Assembly: GCA_037446395.1 (NCBI GenBank)
Contig: JBBIIP010000011.1
Span: 19,501 to 83,500, forward strand
Direction: 5' to 3'
Length of the DNA: 64,000 nucleotides
DNA from: JAAYJT01 sp037446395
Lineage (GTDB): Bacteria > Bacteroidota > Bacteroidia > Bacteroidales > JAAYJT01
Shown one piece after another: positions 35,244-44,244 of this stretch. Numbering within the stretch: position 1 is the first letter of the stretch; each line of letters starts with the position of its first letter. A program made the position numbers and the translations under genes. The notes beneath the pieces are model-generated. The model did no database searches, was not told where the DNA came from, and saw only the letters and a list, made by a program, of their open reading frames with translations.

Positions 35244-37385
35244 ATGGCGGGTTCTAAAATTCCAAAATATCATCTTGTTCGCATTTATGCTGTTGCGATT
35301 GCGATTTATTTCATGCTGATTTTGCCGGTTATTCTTGTACTATCCCTGAAAATGGCTCCTGCTCTATTCGAAAGAAGAGGCGGGGCAAAAGCGATTTCAG
35401 AAATATCAACAATGGAGTCTTCTCAGACAGAAATAAAGCAGAACACCGAAGGCAGCAACACCGCTGAAAAAATTATACTGATCCAGGAAACCCTGCACCC
35501 AGCCCAAAACGATTCCTTGCAAAACACCATTGATTCAACTGATACAGCATTTTCAAAAAATGGAATCAACGGCAAGACAAAAGTTCCAGTAAGCGAAAAG
35601 AAGTCTGCTTTCGAAAGAACATTCTCTTTGTTTTTCCGAATGGTCATTCTCTTTACGGTTTTGGCCGGATTGATCATCAATGCCCCGCTCAAACGATATT
35701 TCTCCTACAAACGAAAACACAAGGCCATATCCATCAAACGAAGCAACTATTGCAAAAAACTGATCCTTTATACGCCCTACATTTATTCAAGTCTGCTATT
35801 CTTCAGCTTTCTGGTGATGCATGGATATATGATATATTTATTGGCTAGTCCAGGCAATTTCGATGACCAGATTAGCCGAAACCTTTTTCAACAATTCTTC
35901 TATATTTCTCTGGTTGCATCTCTTCTTTTAGTGTTATTTGTTTTTTTCTGGCAAAAACACCGCGTACACATTATTTATCTGGAGCATTTATTCGACGAAG
36001 AAGAGCTTTACAAACGCCGCAAAGTATTCTTTAACGGTAAAATCCAAAACCGATTAATGGTTTCGAGTGCAATGACTACCTTGCTACCTCTTGCAATTGT
36101 TTTGCTGTATCTTCTGCTTGGGATTACTCCTGTGAAAGAACTTGGCGAAATGACTCCTGAGCAGGCCGAAATTCTTGTTGGGCCATATAAATCACTTTTG
36201 AGCGGAATTAAGATAGATACATCAAAAGACTTCAATAGCATGTATTATGTGAATGCCATTGACAACATCCTCATGTTCACTGGTATTGCAATGGGCATTC
36301 TGGTAGCCCTTATTTATATCGTCTTTTTTGTCCGCTGGACTACTGCCAGCATACTCCGGCCAGTCGAGGAGCTGCTCCAAAACATGAGGCTCACCACGGG
36401 ATTTCAAATTAATAACTACACAATTGTGCGAGGAAGCGACGAAATTGGTGAGCTGGGAGAGGGCTATAACCTCATGACCCGTAGACTGATGAATTATATT
36501 GATACTATCTCGCGAATGAATGAAATATATTTGCGATTCGTGCCTCAAAAATTTTTACAAATACTTGGAAAAGAATCGTTTGCTGATTTCACTCTTGGTG
36601 ACCAGATTCAAAAGAAAATGACAATCCTGTTTTCCGATATCCGTTCCTTCACGGAGATGTCAGAAACAATGACTCCTAAGGAAAATTTTGACTTTATCAA
36701 TCATTATCTTGGTTTGATGGAACCAATATTTGCACGCCATAATGGCTTTATTGATAAATTTATTGGAGATTCAATCATGGCCTTGTTTGCTGAGTCGGTT
36801 GATGATGCCATTGATGCAGCGATTGAAATGCGGATCGAGTTAAGACAGTTCAACAAAGAGCTCAGGGCGCTGAACAAACATGAAATTGATATCGGTATTG
36901 GAATTCATACCGGAAACCTTATGCTTGGCATTATCGGCGGAAAAGGGCGCATGGATGGAACAGTTATAAGCGATGCAGTAAACCTGGCCTCGAGGCTCGA
37001 AGGACTTACAAAGCTCTATGGCGCCCCGATCATTCTCAGCGAAGACGCCTTACTGAATATTCACAATAAAGATAAATACTATTATCGCTTCCTCGATGAG
37101 GCATTTGTGAAAGGGAAACGAAAATCCGTTAAAGTCTTTGAAATATTGAATAGTTACGCAGATGAGGAACTGCAGGCCAAATTGAGTAACATGGCTGTTT
37201 TTCAGCAGGCGATTACGTTTTTTCAACAAAATAAATTCTTGGAGGCCCTTGGGCTTTTTGACGAAATAACAGCCTCCAACCCGACGGATGTGGTAGCCGG
37301 GCTCTATGCCAAACGATGCCGGCAACACATCGAAGAAAGGATGTCGCAAAACAAGTGCAACATTGACGAAAAACAACATCATTAG
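35244..37385 (+). CDS. Membrane adenylate/guanylate cyclase with HAMP domain
   Basis: This protein of about 713 residues makes cyclic nucleotide at the membrane. Hydrophobic helices lie near the N-terminus (YAVAIAIYFMLILPVILVLS) and in the next 350 residues. The first and second helices are separated by a Ser/Thr-rich hydrophilic stretch. A HAMP linker (SILRPVEELLQNM) precedes a class III cyclase domain. Metal-binding aspartates are in LFSDIRSFTEM and DKFIGDSIMALF, and the transition-state Asn/Arg are in NLASRLEG. The Lys in DKFIGDS favours ATP over GTP. A helical tail after residue 630 may be a TPR-like unit. No cAMP receptor gene is nearby. Confidence 0.9.
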   Translation: MAGSKIPKYHLVRIYAVAIAIYFMLILPVILVLSLKMAPALFERRGGAKAISEISTMESSQTEIKQNTEGSNTAEKIILIQETLHPAQNDSLQNTIDSTDTAFSKNGINGKTKVPVSEKKSAFERTFSLFFRMVILFTVLAGLIINAPLKRYFSYKRKHKAISIKRSNYCKKLILYTPYIYSSLLFFSFLVMHGYMIYLLASPGNFDDQISRNLFQQFFYISLVASLLLVLFVFFWQKHRVHIIYLEHLFDEEELYKRRKVFFNGKIQNRLMVSSAMTTLLPLAIVLLYLLLGITPVKELGEMTPEQAEILVGPYKSLLSGIKIDTSKDFNSMYYVNAIDNILMFTGIAMGILVALIYIVFFVRWTTASILRPVEELLQNMRLTTGFQINNYTIVRGSDEIGELGEGYNLMTRRLMNYIDTISRMNEIYLRFVPQKFLQILGKESFADFTLGDQIQKKMTILFSDIRSFTEMSETMTPKENFDFINHYLGLMEPIFARHNGFIDKFIGDSIMALFAESVDDAIDAAIEMRIELRQFNKELRALNKHEIDIGIGIHTGNLMLGIIGGKGRMDGTVISDAVNLASRLEGLTKLYGAPIILSEDALLNIHNKDKYYYRFLDEAFVKGKRKSVKVFEILNSYADEELQAKLSNMAVFQQAITFFQQNKFLEALGLFDEITASNPTDVVAGLYAKRCRQHIEERMSQNKCNIDEKQHH

Positions 37386-37458
37386 CATGTTAACACGATA
37401 TATTAGCCAAATGAACTAATCTGACATTAGATACGTTATTGAAAAACAATGCCAACTC

Positions 37459-40400
37459 ATGGTAAATACAGGTTCATATAAGGCCCTAATTGAAAAGCTG
37501 AATGCTTTCATCCTTAAATACTATAAGCATAGAATCATACGCGGGCTGATCTATGCTATAGCTCTGCTTGTTGCAACTTTTGTCATGGTTTCACTGCTCG
37601 AATACATTGGACATTTCAATTCGACCATCCGCACCATCCTCTATTTCGGATATATCACCTCCACACTGGTCATAATTTACAGGTTCATTGTGGTTCCTTT
37701 GGCGCACCTATTCAAAATTGGCAAGGTGATTTCTTACGAGCAGGCAGCTGAAATCATCAGCCTACATTTTCCGGAAATAAAAGACAAACTTATTAATGCA
37801 CTACAGCTTGAAAAGCTGGGAAAGAACCCCGGTGTTGATATAGAGTACTTGAGGGCAGCCATAGAACAAAAATCGAAAAGCCTGCAACATATAAGTTTTG
37901 CTGAAGCAGTCAAAAGTTCTGAAAACAAAAGGAGAATTCCTCTTGCCATCATTCCCTTGAGCATACTGATCCTGTTGCTCTTTCTTGCACCATCGGTCAT
38001 CAGGGAGCCGGCAATACGAATCACAAACTATAATCTGCATTTTGAAAAGCCCATGCCATTTACATTCAGCGTGTTAAATGAGTCGCTGAGTGCCATGCAA
38101 GGAGAGGATTTTGAAATTTTTATTAAAGTTACCGGGAGCCAGTTGCCCGCTGAAGTATATGTTGAATCATCAAAATCCCGATACAAAGCCGTAAAAATTG
38201 ATCCCAATAATTATTCTTACCGCTTCCGCAACCTACAGCATCAAATAATTTTCACATTGAATGGAAGTGGATTTATAAGCCGGGAATATAAAGTGGAGGT
38301 CTATCCAAAACCGACAATTCTCAGCTTCAAAGCAGCATTAGACTATCCTGCCTACACTCGCAGAATGGACGAAACATTGAGCAACACTGGTGATTTTACG
38401 ATCCCAGACGGCACTCAAATCACATGGCAGTTCAGTGGTAAGGATTGCGAATCGCTTGCACTGATCACTTCAATCAAACCCAATCCGGAGCTGGAAACAA
38501 CAGGCAAAAATACCTTTGTCTTCAGGCACTACGCACGCGAGACCTTTAACTATATGGTTAAGCCGGTCAACCGTTTCACAACTCATGCTGATTCGATTAT
38601 ACATTTTGTGAATGTCATCCCCGATCGTTATCCCGAAATTCAGATTGAAACATATGAAGATCAGGAGAATAACCGCCAATTATTTTTTACAGGGATTATC
38701 CGCGATGATTACGGCTTTAACCGGCTGATTTTTCACTATATCAAGCGCAATAACCTAAGCGGCAACGATAGTAATGATAAGAAATCCACTGAAATAGATT
38801 TCGACAAATCTTTAAATAGCCAAACATTTTATTTCGGCTACGATTTCAGCCAGCTCCAGCTCGAGCCGGGCGACCGGGTTGAATATTATTTTGAAGTTTA
38901 TGACAACGACCAGGTAAACGGCAATAAGTCAAGCCGGACCAGCCTTGGACTGATCGAAATGCCACTGCGGGAACAAATTGAAGAACAGGCAACTACGAAA
39001 AGCGATGAACTGAATACAGAATTACTTTCTTTAGTAAAAGCACTGCGCAACCTCAGGCCCCAAATTAACAAATTGCAACGGACGATCATCGAAAAGGAAA
39101 GCATCGGTTGGGAAGAAAGCCAACGATTACAGGATCTGCTTGATAAGCAAAACAACATTCAGGAACGAATTGAAAAACTCAGCAAAGGCAATCAGGAGCT
39201 AAACCGCATGCAGTCGGATCTTAATAAATATGACGAATCAGTAATAAACAAGCAACAAGAGCTTCAAAAGCTTTTCAACGAAATCATGACTGATGAAGTA
39301 AAGAAGCTCTTTGAAGAGATTCAGAAGATGCTGAAAGAACTCGACATGGAAAAAATGCTTGAAACCATAAAGAAAATTGATGTTTCAAACGAAGACTTAC
39401 TTAAAAGCCTTGACCGCACCAAAGAGCTTTTTAAGCAACTTGAGATGGAAAAGAAAATCACCGATGCGGTTGATAAATTGAGAGACCTTGCGGAAAAGCA
39501 GAAAAAGCTCGCCGAAGAATCGAAGCAAAACAAAAACGAGAAGGAAGAAGCCCTCAGGAAGCAAGAGAAGGTGCTGGAAGAATTTAGCAAGGTTCAGAAA
39601 GACCTGGATGAGATAAAGGCGAAAAATGAAGATCTGGAGCAGAAATACAACATGATTGATACTAAGAAAAAGGAAACGCTGATTAACCAAAAGATAGACG
39701 CAGGGAAGCAACAGATTCAGAAGGGAAATAGTCCGGCAGCCGCCCCTCATCAAAAAGAAGCCGGCGAGAACATGGAAGACCTGGCCAATGAGTTGACAGA
39801 GATGATGATGCAAATGCAGAGCGAACAATTGGGCGAAGACATCCAAATGTTGCGGAAACTACTTGAGAACCTTCTCGAAATATCCTTCTCCCAAGAAACA
39901 CTCATTGACAAAACATTGAGAATTAACAGAATGGATCCTGCCTTTAATAAAATTCTTGACGAACAAAAGAGACTAAAAGATAACCTGAGAATTGTCGAAG
40001 ATTCATTAAATGCAATTGCAAAGCGTCAATTCAGTGTCGAAAAGTTTATTTTGAAAGAGATTGCTACCATCAACGACAACGTACAGCAATCACTCGATGC
40101 GCTTGAAGCGCGAGACCTGAATGGAGCCGCTACCAGGCAACAATTCATCATGACATCAGTGAACAACCTTGCACTCATGCTCAGCGAGGCAATGGATCAA
40201 ATGATGCAGCAATTGGCGCAATGCCAGGCAGGAGGCGGCAGTTGCTCAAAACCAGGAAAAGGAAAACCATCCTTAAGCAATATGCGCGATATGCAGCAAC
40301 AATTAAACCAACAACTGCAAAACATGAAGGAAGGTAAGCAAAATCAAGGGAAACAATCGCAAGCAGGACAATCAATGAGTGAGCAATTTGCACGCATGGC

Positions 40401-40797
40401 GGCGCAGCAGGAAGCCCTTCGCAGACAACTCCAAAACCATCTCGAAGAATTAAGAAACGAAACGGGGATGGGAGATTCCGGGCTGAGTGAAACCATCAGG
40501 GAAATGGAGCAAACGGAAAATGAACTTGTGAATAAAACCATAACCAACGAAACCCTGCTACGGCAACAACGAATCGAAACACGATTACTCGAATCGGAGA
40601 GAGCACAGATGGAAAGAGAAAAAGAAGAAAGAAGAGAATCGCGCGAGGCTCAAAGCTACCCAACACGCGCTCCTGATTCAATCCTGGAATTTTATAGAAA
40701 AAAAATGCAGGAAAGAGAAATGCTGCGCACCGTTCCGCCACAGCTAAATACATATTATCGCAACCTCGTGAATGAGTATTTCATAAAAATTCAATAG
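37459..40797 (+). CDS. DUF4175 large membrane/coiled-coil protein
   Basis: This 1112-residue protein has hydrophobic helices at about 28-48, 57-77 and 155-175, then a large exposed region. Residues about 200-500 are beta-rich. From about 510 to 1090 it is almost entirely charged coiled coil (Lys/Glu/Gln rich), including a Gln-rich, low-complexity part near 930-1000 (QQLNQQLQNMKEGKQNQGKQ). It fits the Bacteroidota DUF4175 family, of unknown function. ybeY starts five bases after its stop, so they are co-transcribed. The long coiled coil suggests a structural or scaffolding role in the envelope. Confidence 0.85.
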   Translation: MVNTGSYKALIEKLNAFILKYYKHRIIRGLIYAIALLVATFVMVSLLEYIGHFNSTIRTILYFGYITSTLVIIYRFIVVPLAHLFKIGKVISYEQAAEIISLHFPEIKDKLINALQLEKLGKNPGVDIEYLRAAIEQKSKSLQHISFAEAVKSSENKRRIPLAIIPLSILILLLFLAPSVIREPAIRITNYNLHFEKPMPFTFSVLNESLSAMQGEDFEIFIKVTGSQLPAEVYVESSKSRYKAVKIDPNNYSYRFRNLQHQIIFTLNGSGFISREYKVEVYPKPTILSFKAALDYPAYTRRMDETLSNTGDFTIPDGTQITWQFSGKDCESLALITSIKPNPELETTGKNTFVFRHYARETFNYMVKPVNRFTTHADSIIHFVNVIPDRYPEIQIETYEDQENNRQLFFTGIIRDDYGFNRLIFHYIKRNNLSGNDSNDKKSTEIDFDKSLNSQTFYFGYDFSQLQLEPGDRVEYYFEVYDNDQVNGNKSSRTSLGLIEMPLREQIEEQATTKSDELNTELLSLVKALRNLRPQINKLQRTIIEKESIGWEESQRLQDLLDKQNNIQERIEKLSKGNQELNRMQSDLNKYDESVINKQQELQKLFNEIMTDEVKKLFEEIQKMLKELDMEKMLETIKKIDVSNEDLLKSLDRTKELFKQLEMEKKITDAVDKLRDLAEKQKKLAEESKQNKNEKEEALRKQEKVLEEFSKVQKDLDEIKAKNEDLEQKYNMIDTKKKETLINQKIDAGKQQIQKGNSPAAAPHQKEAGENMEDLANELTEMMMQMQSEQLGEDIQMLRKLLENLLEISFSQETLIDKTLRINRMDPAFNKILDEQKRLKDNLRIVEDSLNAIAKRQFSVEKFILKEIATINDNVQQSLDALEARDLNGAATRQQFIMTSVNNLALMLSEAMDQMMQQLAQCQAGGGSCSKPGKGKPSLSNMRDMQQQLNQQLQNMKEGKQNQGKQSQAGQSMSEQFARMAAQQEALRRQLQNHLEELRNETGMGDSGLSETIREMEQTENELVNKTITNETLLRQQRIETRLLESERAQMEREKEERRESREAQSYPTRAPDSILEFYRKKMQEREMLRTVPPQLNTYYRNLVNEYFIKIQ

Positions 40798-40802
40798 GAT
40801 AA

Positions 40803-41222
40803 ATGATTGCTTTTCAAAACATTGACGTGAGGTTCCGGCTGAAGAACCGAAGAAAAATTTCATCCTGGATAAAGGATACCATCGTTTCGGAAAATAAATC
40901 AATTGGAGATATCGCAATCGCATTTTGCAGTGATAAATATTTACTCGAAATGAATATTAAGTATCTTAAACACAACACATTAACCGACATTATTACGTTT
41001 GATTACTCTACAGAAAACAGAATTATTTCGGGTGATATAGCCATAAGTATTGATCGGGTAAAAGAAAATGCAAACACCTACAAATGCGAGTTCCTCAACG
41101 AACTGCACAGGATCATCATACATGGTGTGCTGCATTTGCTTGGATATGAAGACAAAACGCCTGATCAAAAAATGAAAATCCGAAGCAAAGAAAATTACTA
41201 TTTGACTCTATTAGATGTGTAA
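40803..41222 (+). CDS. ybeY: Endoribonuclease YbeY
   Basis: YbeY (139 residues) is a zinc-dependent RNase needed for 16S rRNA 3'-end maturation. ITFDYSTENRIISGDIAISIDR is the family core. The metal motif reads HGVLHLLGYEDKTP: two His are kept, and the third, normally in a GYDH context, is Asp here. As I recall, Bacteroidota YbeY proteins commonly differ at this place. It follows DUF4175 by five bases. Confidence 0.92.
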   Translation: MIAFQNIDVRFRLKNRRKISSWIKDTIVSENKSIGDIAIAFCSDKYLLEMNIKYLKHNTLTDIITFDYSTENRIISGDIAISIDRVKENANTYKCEFLNELHRIIIHGVLHLLGYEDKTPDQKMKIRSKENYYLTLLDV

Positions 41223-41270
41223 TTCACAGAATATCAAAGAGATAATCTGTTTCGAATAGCTAAGTTAGGT

Positions 41271-41278
41271 TACATTTG
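41271..41278 (+). promoter_or_regulatory. -7 box for mnmG
   Basis: TACATTTG followed by C matches TAnnTTTG, 26 bases before ATG 41305. The first parS-like palindrome lies between this box and the start codon, about where transcription should begin. Confidence 0.55.
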
Positions 41279-41284
41279 CAGTTC

Positions 41285-41298
41285 GTTTCACGTGAAAC
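41285..41298. other. parS-like ParB-binding palindrome (left of mnmG)
   Basis: GTTTCACGTGAAAC is a perfect palindrome and matches the core of the parS consensus TGTTTCACGTGAAACA; with flanks it is C-core-A, 15 of 16 positions. It sits in the mnmG leader, six bases before the ATG. ParB/Spo0J binding here would mark the segregation region of the chromosome. Confidence 0.85.
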
Positions 41299-41304
41299 AA
41301 TTAT

Positions 41305-43176
41305 ATGTTTAAAGAATACGATGTCATTGTTGTGGGCGCCGGACATGCGGGGTCAGAAGCAGCCGCTGCAGCAGCGAATCTTGGGTCTAGCGTGCTACTC
41401 ATCACAATGAACATGGCCACCATCGCCCAAATGAGTTGCAATCCGGCCATGGGCGGGATTGCAAAAGGGCAAATTGTACGCGAAATTGATGCACTGGGAG
41501 GATTCTCCGGAATAATCACTGACCATTCAATGATTCAATTCCGAATGCTTAACAAATCGAAAGGCCCCGCCCTTTGGAGTCCGCGTGCTCAAAACGACAG
41601 AATGCAGTTCTCTGAAAAATGGAGAATGGTACTGGAAAAAATACCCTCTCTTCATTTTTGGCAAGATATGGTTACGGGCTTAGTGATTAAAAATCAGAAA
41701 GTAGCAGGAGTGAAAACTGCCCTGGGATTGGAAATAGCATCAAAGGCGGTAATCCTTACAAATGGAACTTTCCTCAACGGCATCATCCATATCGGAACAA
41801 AAAGTTTTGGAGGAGGAAGAATCAGCGAAACTGCCTCAAAAGGGATTACAGAAGATTTGGTGAATTATGGTTTTGAGTATGCCAGAATGAAAACGGGCAC
41901 GCCTGTGAGAATTGACGGACGAAGCATAGATTTCAGCAAAATGGTCGAGCAAAAAGGGGATGAAACACCCGGAAAATTTTCTTACACCGATACCCCAGCC
42001 TTAACTTTTCAGAGAAGTTGCTACATTACCTACACAAATGATGAAGTGCACAACATTCTCCGTAGTGGATTTCAGTTTTCGCCAATGTTTTCTGGTCGGA
42101 TTGAGGGAATAGGCCCAAGATATTGCCCGAGCATTGAGGATAAAATCGAAAGATTTTCGCACCGAAACCAACACCAGCTTTTTGTAGAACCTGAAGGATG
42201 GAATACTGTGGAATATTATCTCAATGGATTTTCTTCCTCATTGCCAGAAGAGACGCAGTTTAGGGCACTAAAGAAAATTCAGGGTCTCGAAAATGCAAGA
42301 ATCTTCAGGCCTGGATATGCTATTGAATATGACTATTTTCCTCCTGTACAACTGAAATATACCCTTGAAACTAAAATTGTCGAAAACCTATATTTTGCCG
42401 GGCAGATTAACGGTACAACCGGCTACGAAGAAGCAGCAGCCCAAGGGTTGATTGCTGGCATCAATGCATATCTAAAATTAAACAATCGTCCTGAATTTAT
42501 ATTAAAACGATCGGAGGCCTATATTGGCGTGCTTATTGACGATCTGATTACCAAAGGCGTTGATGAACCTTACAGAATGTTTACGTCTCGAGCAGAATAC
42601 CGGCTACTCCTTCGGCAGGATAATGCAGACATCCGGCTCACGCCCAAGTCATTTGAAATTGGACTTGCCAGCGCAGAAAGAAATAGTAAGGTGAAAGAGA
42701 AGCAAGAAAAAATTGCGTCCATCATTGAATATTTGAAGAAAGAGAATATCCACCCTGATGCAATCAATCCGCTTCTTGAAAGCAAAGCGACACAAACTAT
42801 TACTCAGAAATCGAAATTGGCCAATATTCTTCTTAGGCCGCAGATTGGACTTGCTGAGATGATACAAGCGTTACCGGCCCTCAAACATTATTTTGACATG
42901 ATGGGAGCCCACGCTGCCGACATGATAGAATCGGTTGAAATCATGGTAAAATATGAGGGCTATCTGGTGAAAGAACACGAATTGGCACAAAAGTTGTCGA
43001 AATTTGAGAATATTCCGCTGAAAGAAGAGTTCGATTATCATAGTCTGGGTTCGCTCTCCTACGAAGCAAGGGACAAGCTAACCAGGATAAAACCACGAAA
43101 CATTGGCCAGGCTGCCCGCATCAGCGGTGTTTCTCCGGCCGATATTTCGGTCTTGCTTGTGTATATCGGTCGCTGA
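41305..43176 (+). CDS. mnmG: tRNA uridine-5-carboxymethylaminomethyl modification enzyme MnmG
   Basis: MnmG/GidA (623 residues) works with MnmE to install the cmnm5 group at U34 of tRNAs, using FAD. The dinucleotide-binding motif VVGAGHAGSEAAAAAANLG is at the N-terminus. CNPAMGGIAKGQIVREIDALGG and GTFLNGIIHIG are family signatures. TSRAEYRLLLRQDNAD lies late in the protein. It is flanked by two parS-like sites. In many bacteria mnmG lies next to rsmG-parA-parB near the origin; here a methyltransferase of another family follows. Confidence 0.97.
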   Translation: MFKEYDVIVVGAGHAGSEAAAAAANLGSSVLLITMNMATIAQMSCNPAMGGIAKGQIVREIDALGGFSGIITDHSMIQFRMLNKSKGPALWSPRAQNDRMQFSEKWRMVLEKIPSLHFWQDMVTGLVIKNQKVAGVKTALGLEIASKAVILTNGTFLNGIIHIGTKSFGGGRISETASKGITEDLVNYGFEYARMKTGTPVRIDGRSIDFSKMVEQKGDETPGKFSYTDTPALTFQRSCYITYTNDEVHNILRSGFQFSPMFSGRIEGIGPRYCPSIEDKIERFSHRNQHQLFVEPEGWNTVEYYLNGFSSSLPEETQFRALKKIQGLENARIFRPGYAIEYDYFPPVQLKYTLETKIVENLYFAGQINGTTGYEEAAAQGLIAGINAYLKLNNRPEFILKRSEAYIGVLIDDLITKGVDEPYRMFTSRAEYRLLLRQDNADIRLTPKSFEIGLASAERNSKVKEKQEKIASIIEYLKKENIHPDAINPLLESKATQTITQKSKLANILLRPQIGLAEMIQALPALKHYFDMMGAHAADMIESVEIMVKYEGYLVKEHELAQKLSKFENIPLKEEFDYHSLGSLSYEARDKLTRIKPRNIGQAARISGVSPADISVLLVYIGR

Positions 43177-43182
43177 GTTTTC

Positions 43183-43198
43183 TGTTTCACGTGAAACA
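43183..43198. other. Perfect parS site (right of mnmG)
   Basis: TGTTTCACGTGAAACA matches the 16-base parS consensus exactly. It fills most of the 28-base gap between the mnmG stop and the next start codon. Confidence 0.9.
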
Positions 43199-43204
43199 AT
43201 AACT

Positions 43205-44107
43205 ATGGAAAATCCACATCAAGAGATGAACAATATTAGTTGCCATGCTTGCCATGGAGACGATGTTGTGAAATTATTCGACGTGACCGATTACTTTCTT
43301 ACTGCCGAAAGTTTCGAAATTCATGGATGCAGTCGCTGCGGGCTACTCATGACACTGCCTCAGCCGTCGGCAGAATTATTACCATCATACTACCAGTCAA
43401 AAGAATATCTTTCGCACAACAATAAGAGCAATTCTCTTTTTGAAGGGCTCTACAGGGCGGCCAGATTGATTATGAACAGAAGCAAGGTGAGCATCCTGAA
43501 TAGATACTCCCAAATCGGAACAGTGTTGGATATTGGCTGTGGCACCGGCGAGTTTTTAGCTGCCTGCAAAAAGAAAAGATGGAACTCCTTTGGTATTGAA
43601 CCCAACAAAGCAGCGCGCCAGTATGCAATTTCAAAACATGGGCTTCAAATATTTGATGAGTCATTTCTGTTCCAAAGCCAGGCAGGCTCATTTGATGTTG
43701 TTACCATGTGGCACTCGTTTGAACACACACGGAATCCCCAAACATATCTCACGGTTATTTCGAAAATACTGAAACCTGATGGAGTTCTATTGTTAGCCTT
43801 ACCCAACCACAATTCGTGGGATGCAAAATATTATGGAAAATTCTGGGCTGCATGGGATGTTCCGCGTCACTTGTTCCATTTTTCAGAGAAAGCCATTAAA
43901 ATATTTTCTGAAAATAATGGATTCACTTTCGTTGATGTTTTGCCATTGAAGCTCGATGCATATTATGTAAGTTTGCTTAGCGAAAAATATAGAAATGGGA
44001 ATAAGAATTATCTGAAGGCAATGGCAATTGGATGCAGATCGAACAAAGAGGCCAAAGAACAAAATATCGGCTTTTCGAGCCAGATCTATCTTTTTTCAAA
44101 AACCTGA
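43205..44107 (+). CDS. SAM-dependent methyltransferase with N-terminal zinc-ribbon
   Basis: This 300-residue class I methyltransferase begins at ATG 43205. A longer frame reaching into mnmG is rejected. The N-terminus has paired Cys (CHACHGDD, then CSRCGLLMT) as in small zinc ribbons. A tail of about 40 residues (SAELLPSYYQSKEYLSH) joins it to the SAM site VLDIGCGTGEF. A later block, FDVVTMWHSFEHTRNPQTYL, is typical of Methyltransf_23 enzymes such as UbiG-like and sugar methyltransferases. The substrate is not evident. It is probably co-transcribed with mnmG. Confidence 0.88.
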   Translation: MENPHQEMNNISCHACHGDDVVKLFDVTDYFLTAESFEIHGCSRCGLLMTLPQPSAELLPSYYQSKEYLSHNNKSNSLFEGLYRAARLIMNRSKVSILNRYSQIGTVLDIGCGTGEFLAACKKKRWNSFGIEPNKAARQYAISKHGLQIFDESFLFQSQAGSFDVVTMWHSFEHTRNPQTYLTVISKILKPDGVLLLALPNHNSWDAKYYGKFWAAWDVPRHLFHFSEKAIKIFSENNGFTFVDVLPLKLDAYYVSLLSEKYRNGNKNYLKAMAIGCRSNKEAKEQNIGFSSQIYLFSKT

Positions 44108-44244
44108 ACGCATTAGAAGCCTTTATTCGCACGATTGTCAAAAGTGGACATAGGACATGGTTTACCAGAAAAAGGATGCTGAAAATGCCTAAAAATAGTT
44201 GAGGTTTAAGGTGCTGATGATCAGGGTATAAATAATTCATACTC

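Noticed and set aside
39397..39846. A 149-codon minus-strand open frame rich in Leu and Phe
   Set aside because: It lies antisense to the DUF4175 coiled coil. The Lys/Glu-rich codons on the plus strand read as Leu/Phe on the other strand, and there is no start context or family match.
43103..43204. A longer N-terminus for the methyltransferase reaching into mnmG
   Set aside because: It would overlap mnmG and the parS site, and the paired-Cys N-terminus typical of the family begins just after ATG 43205.
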